Below are positions 10,445 to 18,869 of a DNA stretch of 33,588 bases, in pieces. The stretch lies in contig NZ_RPHB01000016.1 in NCBI RefSeq assembly GCF_019343195.1, positions 1 to 33,588 of the forward strand, written 5' to 3'. Numbering within the stretch: position 1 is the first letter of the stretch; each line of letters begins with the position of its first letter. The notes below the pieces were generated by a model, which saw only the letters and a list, made by a program, of their open reading frames with translations, was not told the DNA's origin and ran no database searches. The position numbers were made by a program, and so were the translations under genes. Origin of the DNA: Arthrospiribacter ruber. GTDB lineage: Bacteria > Bacteroidota > Bacteroidia > Cytophagales > Cyclobacteriaceae.

Positions 10445-11848
10445 TCAAATAACGCCAGCGACTCTCAATTCACCTTTTAATGCACTCAAGCGACCGTTGG
10501 CATAGACTATTCTATTTATCAGCACATCGGTTTGATGCTGAATAGCTGTTATATCTTTAGCAATTTTTAGTATTGTAGCTACTCTCGCATAGAAATTTCT
10601 TCCTCGCTCGTCGAGAAGGAGTTCTTCTACCTTCTGTGCAAGAATGACTATAGCTTGCTCTGGAGCATGTTCTAAGCAAGGAGTCATTGTTTCGATGATA
10701 TTCCACCTGTTCGTATGGTGAAGTGCATGTTTATGAGCTTCATCATATTTTCCTTCCATACACAAAGCTGTGATATAAGCAGGGTGATCGTTTTGGAGTG
10801 ATTTCAAAAAATTCATCCGATCATCCTCTGTCATCAGTTCTTTGATGATTTTGTAATATTTTTTGGAGAAGTTCCTCTTAATCAAGTACAGTGTGACCTC
10901 TAGGTATAAGTTTGGGTCTTCATTTGGATTGAGAACTTCAAAATACATTTCAGCACATTCATGACGAAATAATCCATTAATCCATAATTTTTTGGCGATG
11001 TTCCTGAACTTGTTGCTGTCAGTAGATTTGTATAGGTTCAAAAGATCGAGTGCCAGATGTACACTTGATTGGTAATACTTCAAGGCGGCTTTCTCGTAGC
11101 TTTCAATTCCCCCAGTTTTTCTATGAAGTTCGGTGTACAACCATGGCAAATGTGTCGCTTTGTTTTTCCCTTCTATGACATCAAGTAGGATACTCGCTTC
11201 CGAGCCAGAGTGAACTAGGCTGTATAAACATGCCTCAAAAAATAACAAAAAATGGGAATCTTTAGCATCTAATTCAGTATGCTGATCAAATAGAACAGTT
11301 GCTATGGTGAAAAGCTGATCTTCGGGAATTTGAATAGCCTTGAAAATAGGAAGACAGCTTTGTAAATGATTTTCAAATTCTTGGAGCATGGTTTGTAAGG
11401 GGTCTGGAACAGAACCATAATCATCCTCGATTTCCACTTCCAAGCATGCCTGGTAGATACTTATCAAATACAAAAATGCCAAATCAAAATGCTTTATGGA
11501 ACAATATCTTTCGACTTCTGCGATATGAAGACCAAGGATACGGCCGATTTCATCTTCTGCCATGTGTTCCATAGCTTCGTAATCCGGAATATACCCATTG
11601 TGACGCGGTACATAATTGGCCCAATCTGGCTCATTGAACTCAATAGTCTCAAGGGCTTCAACAATCAGGTCCTTACTGGCCAAGATAAAATCATCTGGAT
11701 CTGTCACCGTCAGCACCAGATGTTTGTCCTTTGGTTTGAGGTAAAAGTTGATAAATTGCTCTTTAAGTTGCTCATCTTGCTCAAGTATAGTATTGAGAAA
11801 TGAAAGTTTTAGCTGATCGGAAGCTTGCTGGTAGAATTGGTCAAACAT
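10445..11848 (-). CDS. Unknown all-helical protein in the cas operon
   Basis: I do not recognise this 467-residue protein as a standard Cas family. It is acidic in its N-terminal half (clusters such as EIEDDYGS and NEPDWANY) and reads as consecutive helical hairpins of the TPR-like kind. Its last 60 residues (VEELLLDERGRNFYARVAT onward) resemble the C-terminal helical part of SWIM zinc-finger proteins, but no SWIM CxC motif is present. It lies between cas3 and cas4 on the same strand, after an 81-bp A+T-rich gap from cas3, so co-expression is likely. A scaffold or ancillary CRISPR role is possible but unproven. Confidence 0.8.
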   Translation of the reverse strand: MFDQFYQQASDQLKLSFLNTILEQDEQLKEQFINFYLKPKDKHLVLTVTDPDDFILASKDLIVEALETIEFNEPDWANYVPRHNGYIPDYEAMEHMAEDEIGRILGLHIAEVERYCSIKHFDLAFLYLISIYQACLEVEIEDDYGSVPDPLQTMLQEFENHLQSCLPIFKAIQIPEDQLFTIATVLFDQHTELDAKDSHFLLFFEACLYSLVHSGSEASILLDVIEGKNKATHLPWLYTELHRKTGGIESYEKAALKYYQSSVHLALDLLNLYKSTDSNKFRNIAKKLWINGLFRHECAEMYFEVLNPNEDPNLYLEVTLYLIKRNFSKKYYKIIKELMTEDDRMNFLKSLQNDHPAYITALCMEGKYDEAHKHALHHTNRWNIIETMTPCLEHAPEQAIVILAQKVEELLLDERGRNFYARVATILKIAKDITAIQHQTDVLINRIVYANGRLSALKGELRVAGVI

Positions 11849-11929
11849 GGGAGGGATTGTGATTACAATTTTATCAGTTAAACTATTTTATATAATAATA
11901 TTGGGTAATATTAATTTACAATGATATAT

Positions 11930-14203
11930 TTAAATAAATTGTGTTTCAATATTTTTTTTTGTTACCCAATAACCAGTTAATTCAATGTATTCAAAATCAT
12001 ATGCAATTGTTAAGTTCAGTTTCTCATCTTTCTTAAAATGTGTCCCCCTTAATTCATAATAGTAAACTTGAACTAATAATTGATTTGCCTCAATATATCT
12101 TTTTTGCATTCTTAATTCTTCAAAATCAGATATTAGATTTCCACACAGTATTTCTATCTTTTGGTTATTTTGCTCTAAAGCAGTATCGATCCAATTATCC
12201 CAATCTCCCGCAATCCAATCAGTTTCAAAGTTTTGTATGGTGCTGTTTCTTAATCCTTGCTCATAGTCTTTTCTCTGACTTTCATTGTAACCATTTTCAT
12301 ATACCTGATTACAAACAGTAGTTAAATCATTCTCAGAAAGCTCTTTGTTGTTAAATCTTAACAAGTTCTGCCAAGTATTTTGTAATACTTCTTCATCATA
12401 AAAATATTTTGTATTACCGATAATGTCCTCAAAAAGATAAATTGGCGCCAATGCTTTTTTGCCAGCTCTGTTTACACGACCAAATCGTTGAATAAGTGCG
12501 TCAATTGGAGCATTTTCAATGAAAGCAACATCATAATCAATATCCAAACTTACTTCAACTGCTTGTGTTGCTATAAGAAGTTTTGGTCTTTTATCTTGAT
12601 CTTCATGAGTAATTCTTTTCTCAATCTCCATCCTCCCTTTTTTATGAAATCCACTATGAAGAAGAGCTACTTTATCATTTTCTTGATAACCAATTTCTTC
12701 AAACAGATTCTGAGCTGTTTTTACATTATTTACTATGACTAAAACACTTTTTCCACCATTCAAGTATTTTTTTATCAAATCTACTTTATCTCTAATGGTC
12801 ATCCCTGCCTGACAATTCAAAACATGTCTTTTCCGGTCAAGTATCACTCTGTCACTTTCAATAGCAGGATTCGGCCGAATTAATTTGCTTGCATCTCCAT
12901 CAAAGACTTCCTCAATAATATTTTTAAGCATAAAATCTGGAATGGTAGCAGACATAAAGAAGAACTTAGCATCAAATAATTTTCTAAATAGTTTAATGCT
13001 CGCCAACAACATACCCGTGAGCAAAGCATTGTAGGTATGGAATTCATCTATGATGAAAAGGGCATTTTTGTAATCATACAAAGATAATTCCCACCCTTTC
13101 CCTTTAAGTGAGGTTTTGAGCACTTGATGTAATGTTGCTACTTTCACTGGGAAAAACAGTTCGTCAGAAAGTGATTTCTTTGACCTAGCTTCTGCCTCTA
13201 ATTTCTCATAATCAATCGTTTCGTTATTCGAAACCTCCTCAGCCAATTGCTCATAAAAAAAGTCAAGTGTTTTAGAGTGCAATGCAGTTACCCTTTCTTT
13301 TCCAAATATATTTTGCAGTCTTTTTACCATTGCATTGATACTTGCTGTATATGGTAAAAGATAGAACAGACGTGCATTCTTTTGTTGATTGGCAAATACC
13401 CAACTCAATGCGGCCTCTGTTTTGCCAGATCCAGTCGGAGCATGCAAAATCACATCTGACTGGATATGTTGGAGTTTTTCCTGAAAATGTCTAAAAGAAA
13501 AATACTCTCCGTTTTTATCATGAGGCTGAAAATCCCGTAAACCTATCTCTTTGTAAGATGGCAAATCATTTTCGAGACGTGCTGAACCAATATGATCAGA
13601 AGCAATTAATAAGGCACGCATTAGTGAAAAGTGTTTCAAATAATCTGGAGATTCAACCGACTCTTTTTGCAACCTGTGATGTAGAATCTTGATCCACTTC
13701 TTACTTATTTGTAAAGAAGTGGCATTGTCCTGTATTTTAAAATTTAAGCCAAATAGTGCGAGCCAATGACTTAATGTTTCTGGATTTAATTTTTCTGGAT
13801 CCTTATTAATTGCATTCTCTATTTCATAAGTCAGGTTTCCTTTATTTAATTTACCCGAAGAATCCAAATGGGGAATTATGCCTTTGTGATGTGTTGCTAT
13901 CGCAAACATCTCATCTTCCGGTATTTCTAAGAATTTTTCACAAAACCAAAGTGAAATGATTTCATGGCGAATAGCAACGTCTTTGGCACCATGCAAACGT
14001 CTCTGAAATTCAGAATGGATTTTTCCTAAATCGTGCAAAACAGCACATCTAAAAAGCTTTTCTCTCCAAAAGCCTCTCTCAACAGGTTTAAAAGGCAAGC
14101 ATTCTAACAAACTTTCTCCTGCAGCAATGACATGCCTAGTATGCATTTCAAGGGTAGTCTGACCATCACTTTTTGCTAAAAACCTATTAAAGAAATCGTC
14201 CAT
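11930..14203 (-). CDS. cas3: Cas3 HD nuclease-helicase
   Basis: The 757-residue protein joins an N-terminal HD nuclease (His57-Asp58 in LHDLGK, His80, His105-His106, Asp203 in ASDH) to an SF2 helicase: Walker A APTGSGKT at 255-262, Walker B as DEFH at 386-389, SAT at 418-420, and motif VI QRFGRVNR at 572-579. Cas3 is recruited by target-bound Cascade and unwinds and degrades the non-target strand. Motif II is DEFH instead of the common DEAH or DECH. The start codon lies one base after the cas5 stop, so the two are translated from one mRNA. Confidence 0.97.
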   Translation of the reverse strand: MDDFFNRFLAKSDGQTTLEMHTRHVIAAGESLLECLPFKPVERGFWREKLFRCAVLHDLGKIHSEFQRRLHGAKDVAIRHEIISLWFCEKFLEIPEDEMFAIATHHKGIIPHLDSSGKLNKGNLTYEIENAINKDPEKLNPETLSHWLALFGLNFKIQDNATSLQISKKWIKILHHRLQKESVESPDYLKHFSLMRALLIASDHIGSARLENDLPSYKEIGLRDFQPHDKNGEYFSFRHFQEKLQHIQSDVILHAPTGSGKTEAALSWVFANQQKNARLFYLLPYTASINAMVKRLQNIFGKERVTALHSKTLDFFYEQLAEEVSNNETIDYEKLEAEARSKKSLSDELFFPVKVATLHQVLKTSLKGKGWELSLYDYKNALFIIDEFHTYNALLTGMLLASIKLFRKLFDAKFFFMSATIPDFMLKNIIEEVFDGDASKLIRPNPAIESDRVILDRKRHVLNCQAGMTIRDKVDLIKKYLNGGKSVLVIVNNVKTAQNLFEEIGYQENDKVALLHSGFHKKGRMEIEKRITHEDQDKRPKLLIATQAVEVSLDIDYDVAFIENAPIDALIQRFGRVNRAGKKALAPIYLFEDIIGNTKYFYDEEVLQNTWQNLLRFNNKELSENDLTTVCNQVYENGYNESQRKDYEQGLRNSTIQNFETDWIAGDWDNWIDTALEQNNQKIEILCGNLISDFEELRMQKRYIEANQLLVQVYYYELRGTHFKKDEKLNLTIAYDFEYIELTGYWVTKKNIETQFI

Positions 14204-14204
14204 C

Positions 14205-14876
14205 TTAAAAATGATGAAGGTAAAAGCTTTGATTATCCCCTTCTTGAGTTTGATAAAGATTCTGAATCTTCATATTTGCCTCATTATCAGGAGGAATAGC
14301 CATAAATATCCTTGTATTTATGGCCTTTCTACCTCCACCTACTTCCTCACTCTCTTGATAAGCTTCTGCTAGCTGAAACAGTTGCCCTCCTGCTTTTAAA
14401 TCTGAGCTAAATGGGACCATACAACCCGAAATGGTCGCCTCTGTAACTGATTTGATTTCTACTATGCCTACACTTTCAATCTTTAAAATATCTTGAGAGC
14501 GACCTAATGATGGTGTTCCAACAGGGTTTAAAAAATAGGTTTCCCAATCAGACCGGTCAAGCCAAAGTGTAAGTTTTGGAGCAACATGAAATTCCCTTAA
14601 ATATGCATCAGTACCCTTACTGTGTGCTTTCACTTTTTTCCCATCATATTCAAGTCTTTGACGTGTTTCCAAGTCTTTTCCGACAGAATCATAGGAATAA
14701 TTGAACCCAATTTTCACTTCAGTACCACTTACTAGTCTTCCCAGGCAGCAACCAATTAATCCTAGAAGGAGAGAATAGGATGGAACCGGCATACACACCG
14801 CATTTCCAGATAAAACAAAAGGCATTCGGGGTGTTGCAGTCCAACCGGAAAAGCGAATTTCAAGAACCTTATCCAT
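14205..14876 (-). CDS. cas5: Cas5 Cascade subunit (type I-B)
   Basis: The 223-residue RAMP protein begins VLEIRFSGWTATPRMPFVLS, matching Cas5 of the Cst/Tneap kind, with the glycine-rich segment SYSLLLGLIGCCLG after it. Cas5 binds the crRNA 5' handle and joins Cas7 to Cas8 at the base of Cascade. Its first bases overlap the cas7 end by 8 nt and its stop is one base from cas3, marking a tightly coupled operon. Confidence 0.92.
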   Translation of the reverse strand: MDKVLEIRFSGWTATPRMPFVLSGNAVCMPVPSYSLLLGLIGCCLGRLVSGTEVKIGFNYSYDSVGKDLETRQRLEYDGKKVKAHSKGTDAYLREFHVAPKLTLWLDRSDWETYFLNPVGTPSLGRSQDILKIESVGIVEIKSVTEATISGCMVPFSSDLKAGGQLFQLAEAYQESEEVGGGRKAINTRIFMAIPPDNEANMKIQNLYQTQEGDNQSFYLHHF

Positions 14877-15894
14877 TTTTTAAATGATTTTCAGTAAACT
14901 TGATTGTGACTCCCTGTGGAGAATCTATTATGAAACCTTCTCCTAACACTTTTACTTCTGATTCGTTTTGTAGGTAGCCTGAACGAATTCCAATATAGAT
15001 TGGAGTGGCTAACTTTTCTTTAAAATCTTGCGCAATTTGTTTCAAGGTTTCGATATTTAAAGCAGGTTTTTCTCCCGTACCAATAAACAAGTTGTTAAAT
15101 ACAGGGTTAGCTGATTCCATCCCGGCTAAAATCAAAACTTTTGGAGTAACATCAGAACCGAAAGCTGCTTGTTTTGCCCCACCTCGTAAATATGCCAATC
15201 CTTTTAATAGACCTGCCGCATGTTTTTTCCTTATTTTTTCTGCATCTTTCAGTACATATCTTTTATGTTTCGTGTTGGTCAAGTTTGAAATTTCAAATTT
15301 GTCCGAATGTTTCTCCAATAATTCTGCAGATAATTCCTGATGACTTCCAAGGTTATCATAAAGCCCCAAACGATAATACTCTATATTGAAAAAGCCTTCT
15401 AAATGGGTGGAATAAAAACGTGTGGAATAAGGAAGTGGGCTCCCTTCTTTAAGGTGAACAAATGCTTCATCGTTATTCATTACCCTCATGTTTCTTATCC
15501 CTTTAAGGATAGAACTTTTAAATGGAGATGTACGCTGAATACTTTCCTCATTTTTGTCACCACTCTTCATGTAACCAAAAAGATCGTCTTCAGGAAATTC
15601 TATAGGATTTAACTCAGTTGAAATTTTACTTGTTGATCCTTTCTCGTTGCTCTTTATTGATTTTAATTCGCTTGGATTCCATCCATTTTCTTCATTTGTA
15701 GTGTCTCTAAGCCACCTTCTCCAAGACTGAGCGGACACATAGGGCACTTCTTCTGCTCTTCCATTTACCTTTTCTCTAAAAGTTTTAGGAATAACCTTGT
15801 TTTTGTCTTCTCCGGTTCCTAATCCCGCACCATTTAAGAATGATGCTGTAGCATCTATCAGTAGTGCTCCTGTAATGTTTTTTAGTTTGTCCAT
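14869..15894 (-). CDS. cas7: Cas7 Cascade backbone (Cst2/DevR family)
   Basis: The 341-residue protein starts with the Cas7 strand and glycine turn (ITGALLIDATASFLNGAG) and carries VPYVSAQSWRRWLRD, typical of the Cst2/DevR branch. Several copies polymerise along the crRNA spacer; in type I complexes the Cas7 thumb flips out every sixth crRNA base. That property matters for reading the pseudo-spacer upstream of cas8. The gene starts 15 bp after the cas8 stop and overlaps cas5. Confidence 0.94.
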   Translation of the reverse strand: MDKLKNITGALLIDATASFLNGAGLGTGEDKNKVIPKTFREKVNGRAEEVPYVSAQSWRRWLRDTTNEENGWNPSELKSIKSNEKGSTSKISTELNPIEFPEDDLFGYMKSGDKNEESIQRTSPFKSSILKGIRNMRVMNNDEAFVHLKEGSPLPYSTRFYSTHLEGFFNIEYYRLGLYDNLGSHQELSAELLEKHSDKFEISNLTNTKHKRYVLKDAEKIRKKHAAGLLKGLAYLRGGAKQAAFGSDVTPKVLILAGMESANPVFNNLFIGTGEKPALNIETLKQIAQDFKEKLATPIYIGIRSGYLQNESEVKVLGEGFIIDSPQGVTIKFTENHLKNG

Positions 15895-15908
15895 AATACA
15901 ATAGTTTA

Positions 15909-17909
15909 TTATTTAGTTAAATTAATATAATTAGTTAGTAAAGATTTTTCAGACTGCTTTAATAGAGAAAACTTAATAGCAAACCTTGAAAATGAAAGCA
16001 TATATTCTCCATTAGGTGAATATAGAATCGAATCTGACCATTTATCTGGGATACTTTTATTGCCTTCTTTCAAAAACTCATTGGTGTTTTCAATAGCCTC
16101 ATAAAACCAAATCAAGAATTTTGAATTTTCTTTAGATATTGCTTTTACAAGATTTCGGAATTTATCAATAGGTTTTGAGCCTGTCTCCTGGTTTTCATAC
16201 TTGTCAAAATAATATGCTTGATAGTCACTAGCAAAGACTTGTATTAGATCAAAATAATCAGCACACTGATAATTTAAGATCCAATCTTTTGGTTTGTCCA
16301 ACGCCTTGATTTCAAAAAATTCTTGTTGAGGCTGACTAAAGAAAATCCTTAAAAGACTATTCAAACCAATTCTAAGACTCCTATAGTTTTCATCGTAAAA
16401 GGCATAAAAGATGCTCTCTAAATCAAGAGTTTTTTGCTCAGCAGTTCTATAAAAAACATTGTTGTAATTGACTGATAGGTATTTTTGTATGCTTAGAATA
16501 TCCTTTTTTATAGTTTCTTGTCTTTCATCCTGTTGAATATAAGCTATCAACCAATTGCAAATGCTCAAAGCATTTGATCCCTTAGAACTCAATTGCGGTA
16601 ATTGAGAACTAAGCGAGTTTTTGTAATAATAAAAATGGGCGACTTTTAATATGTTGTAAAATGTGTTTCTTATAGGAACCTGCATAGGATCATCAAGAAT
16701 TTCAATATGGTGCATTAAGTCCCATTCCCCATTCTCGGTTGCCTTAACCAAAACTGCATAAAGATCATTAGTAAATTCTTTTTCTTTCCATGCATCTCGC
16801 TTTCCCAAATATTTGGTAAATGAGCCTGACTTATACTTTTGAATTAAATACGCTATATACTTGGCATATTCTGTTTTTTGTGGGCTTTGGATTTCTTGGT
16901 AATAAGCCTCCATAAAAGCCACTGAAACACCTTCATAATCTCCTTTGTTTTTGCCGGTTCCAAATACAGCAGGATAGAGTAAATACCAATCTTGGTTGTT
17001 TTCTAGGTCTTCAATGAACCTATGAGAATCTTTACTTAGAATATTGATCAATTCATTAGTTATTTTGGAGGTTTGCTTTAGCCTAATAAGTTTCTTAATT
17101 AAACTATTGGGTACACGCTCAATTTCACAGCTAGCACCAGTTCCGGAGTTGGAAAAACTCCAAAAATTGAGATCTGAATATTCGTCTTCTATCTCTTTAT
17201 CTTCTAAAATTTTTATAGCCTTCAACAAGTAATTTCCTTTTGCAAAATCTTTGATGTTATCTATAGAATCTGATGAACTTGTCATTTGAATTCGTTTTTC
17301 TACTAATTTCACATTACTGGCTATGAAGCTCCTTGTAAACTCAAAATTGGAAGAATCGATCAAAAGGATTCTCCCTTTAAATAGTAAAGATGACAGAGGT
17401 AAAAATTGTAAAATTGCCACACAAATAGGATGAATTTCAATTGCAAATTTTGCTTGAGGTAATGCTTGAGCATCTGACCCTAATCCACCAATCAGCGGGA
17501 ACCAACCACGATTTATTGTTGTGTCCTTTTTTTTGATGTCCTTTTCAGTGAAACCAACATTTTTTAATGCCTTTTCATAAATACTCTCAAATGGCGTAGT
17601 GAATCTCAATCCCGAAATTTCACAAATCCTATCACCCTCACTTTCAAAAGACTCAATTATTGTATGAAATAAGCTATTATATACTTTTTCTCCATTTGCT
17701 TTATCATTATGCAAGGGACCATTTTTGGTAAAAAGCATTGTATAGCTTTTTAGTCTTTTATTCAGAGATAATAGTCCATTTTCCTTGTAAAGCTTCAAAA
17801 GTAGGTCAGTTGTGATTTCTGTGATACCTTTTAAACTACCCAATGCTTCAATGGTCATCAAAGCATTGTTTAGCATTGCGTTTCCTGAGTAATTTTTAAA
17901 TATTTCCAT
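15909..17909 (-). CDS. cas8b: Cas8 large Cascade subunit (Cst1-like, type I-B)
   Basis: This 666-residue protein sits in the large-subunit position directly before cas7. The segment RGWFPLIGGLGSDAQALP at 134-151 resembles the conserved block of Cst1-type Cas8. Cst1 proteins usually carry two CxxC pairs. Here the first is reduced to CEIS (Cys96, Ser99) and I see no clear partner pair, so a zinc site seems lost. Cas8 recognises the PAM and recruits Cas3. The start codon is on the plus-strand complement at 17907-17909, the edge of the proposed Cascade target site at 17909-17931. Confidence 0.88.
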   Translation of the reverse strand: MEIFKNYSGNAMLNNALMTIEALGSLKGITEITTDLLLKLYKENGLLSLNKRLKSYTMLFTKNGPLHNDKANGEKVYNSLFHTIIESFESEGDRICEISGLRFTTPFESIYEKALKNVGFTEKDIKKKDTTINRGWFPLIGGLGSDAQALPQAKFAIEIHPICVAILQFLPLSSLLFKGRILLIDSSNFEFTRSFIASNVKLVEKRIQMTSSSDSIDNIKDFAKGNYLLKAIKILEDKEIEDEYSDLNFWSFSNSGTGASCEIERVPNSLIKKLIRLKQTSKITNELINILSKDSHRFIEDLENNQDWYLLYPAVFGTGKNKGDYEGVSVAFMEAYYQEIQSPQKTEYAKYIAYLIQKYKSGSFTKYLGKRDAWKEKEFTNDLYAVLVKATENGEWDLMHHIEILDDPMQVPIRNTFYNILKVAHFYYYKNSLSSQLPQLSSKGSNALSICNWLIAYIQQDERQETIKKDILSIQKYLSVNYNNVFYRTAEQKTLDLESIFYAFYDENYRSLRIGLNSLLRIFFSQPQQEFFEIKALDKPKDWILNYQCADYFDLIQVFASDYQAYYFDKYENQETGSKPIDKFRNLVKAISKENSKFLIWFYEAIENTNEFLKEGNKSIPDKWSDSILYSPNGEYMLSFSRFAIKFSLLKQSEKSLLTNYINLTK

Positions 17910-17931
17910 ATGACTAAACTACTAAATTAAA
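17909..17931 (+). promoter_or_regulatory. Proposed Cascade self-target at the cas8 start
   Basis: The plus strand reads TATGACTAAACTACTAA from 17909. The pseudo-spacer at 17974 reads TATGAATAAACGACTAA. They agree at positions 1-5, 7-11, 13-17 and 19 and differ at 6, 12 and 18, then at 20 and 21. Type I crRNAs are not read at every sixth base, so pairing could be continuous through position 19. The bases just 5' of the site on this strand are CCA, a plausible I-B type PAM. Cascade bound here would cover the cas8 start codon and 5' untranslated region. Confidence 0.7.
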
Positions 17932-17940
17932 ATTATTTCT

Positions 17941-17948
17941 TAATTTTG
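17941..17948 (+). promoter_or_regulatory. TAnnTTTG-type -7 box for the crRNA-like RNA
   Basis: TAATTTTG matches the Bacteroidota -7 consensus TAnnTTTG and lies just before the first pseudo-repeat, predicting transcription from about 17954 on the plus strand. No clear TTTG -33 box is seen. The place where it should lie (around 17912-17922) is inside the proposed Cascade target, so the RNA could also repress itself. Confidence 0.45.
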
Positions 17949-18044
17949 ATAATTCCAAGAAAGGAATTGAAACTATGAATAAACGACTAATTATAAATCG
18001 CACCTCTTGGATTTCCTGGAGGGATTGATATTCCTCCAGTTCTT
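17944..18044 (+). ncRNA. CreA/CreR-like crRNA-like regulatory RNA (mini-CRISPR)
   Basis: The element has the layout of a degenerate single-spacer array. The first pseudo-repeat (17944-17973) keeps AGGAATTGAAA of the array repeat and ends in handle ATTGAAAC. Next comes a pseudo-spacer of about 17-22 bases from 17974. The second pseudo-repeat keeps AATCGCACC (17996-18004) from the repeat 5' half. A hairpin at 18016-18039 may end the RNA. The pseudo-repeats are only partly conserved, as in known CreA and CreR RNAs, which guide Cascade to repress toxin or cas promoters instead of cutting. Its target is the cas8 start region about 45-65 bp away. The location between cas6 and cas8 is the same as for creTA in haloarchaeal type I-B loci. 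Confidence 0.7.
18016..18039 (+). terminator. Hairpin after the second pseudo-repeat
   Basis: CTGGAGG and CCTCCAG form a perfect 7-bp stem with a 10-base loop, followed by TTCTTCATT. It could terminate the crRNA-like RNA. A promoter-like pair TTGATA (18025) and TATAAA (18048), 17 bp apart, overlaps it and could serve the next ORF instead. Confidence 0.45.
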
Positions 18045-18068
18045 CATTATAAAAAAAACCAAAGGAAT

Positions 18069-18344
18069 ATGGACATAGATTTTTCTGAGCTAAGCTTCGC
18101 AAGTGGAGATTATCCTGATGGAATCTCGCAAAAAGAAATTTTGTCTGTCCTGGGTAATGCAAATCACAAATTGCATAATATCCCAGGTTTTCCATTGAAA
18201 GAGTTCTATAGCCTAGCTTGTGGTTATAGTAATAATAAGAGAATATTGTTAATAGCTTCCCGAATTGTAGAATTGAAGCGGCAGATAATACAGGTAAAAG
18301 TTGCCGATGAAATCGAGATTGAATCCTACTATTGCAAAGGATGA
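18069..18344 (+). CDS. Putative BrnT-like toxin, antisense to the cas operon
   Basis: The 91-residue protein has a GISQKEILSVLGNANHKLH segment, a strand CGYSNNKRILLIAS, and a C-terminal block RQIIQVKVADEIEIESYYCK. This order resembles BrnT-fold toxins (strand, then R-I-I-x-A-x-x-A, then E-x-E-x-YY). BrnT toxins are small ribonucleases that inhibit translation. It is the first of three short plus-strand ORFs lying between cas8 and cas6 against the cas direction, and 25 bp beyond the crRNA-like RNA. The family call is tentative; no catalytic residues were confirmed. Confidence 0.6.
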   Translation: MDIDFSELSFASGDYPDGISQKEILSVLGNANHKLHNIPGFPLKEFYSLACGYSNNKRILLIASRIVELKRQIIQVKVADEIEIESYYCKG

Positions 18345-18373
18345 AATCACCAGATTTTTTATATATTTGATCT

Positions 18374-18541
18374 ATGGAATCAAAAGCTAAATTCAGTCCT
18401 AATCCCTTTGCCAATGCCCATACGAAAGAAGAAAAGGAAAATGTATGGAATATGTTGAAATCAAAAGCTGTGCGGATAAATCGAGAAGAGGCGGATAAAC
18501 TTTTGAAGGAAGCTATTCGCCTCCAAAAAGCTGAAAAATAG
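18374..18541 (+). CDS. Small putative antitoxin partner
   Basis: The 55-residue, highly charged protein (MESKAKFSPNPFANAHTK at the start, then predicted helices rich in Lys and Glu ending AIRLQKAEK) begins 29 bp after the toxin-like ORF on the same strand. The size, charge and tandem placement fit an antitoxin, but I do not recognise a DNA-binding fold. It was identified by direct translation. Confidence 0.5.
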   Translation: MESKAKFSPNPFANAHTKEEKENVWNMLKSKAVRINREEADKLLKEAIRLQKAEK

Positions 18542-18667
18542 TGCTTCAATAACTGCTTTATTTTTTTATTTAGGTCACCCTTGTAAAATAAATTTGACGT
18601 GAGATAAAGGATAGACTTAATTAAATGATCAACTAAAAGATCCCTTTTATAATTTTTGAAATTGAAC

Positions 18668-18847
18668 ATGTCCAAAAAACACATTCCTAATAGCTTTGAC
18701 GATCGAAATCTTCCAAAAGGAGAAATCTCACTTGAGAGGTCATTGGAAATAGATCGTCTTATGAAAAGCAGGATTGAAAAACTTAAAATCGACATCAAAG
18801 AAAAGGCTGATCGTATTTTTAAGAAGAAAATTTCGAATGATTGTTGA
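18668..18847 (+). CDS. Small charged protein, possible second antitoxin
   Basis: The 59-residue protein runs MSKKHIPNSFDDRNLPKGEI then a single long helix with Lys/Glu/Asp pattern. It follows 126 bp after the 55-residue ORF. Like that ORF it opens with a short polar segment containing N-x-F and continues as a helix, so they may be distant relatives. I chose ATG 18668 because the in-frame ATG at 18656 adds only four residues. Function unknown. Confidence 0.45.
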   Translation: MSKKHIPNSFDDRNLPKGEISLERSLEIDRLMKSRIEKLKIDIKEKADRIFKKKISNDC

Positions 18848-18869
18848 TTGTTATGTGAAGTTCTTTTCA

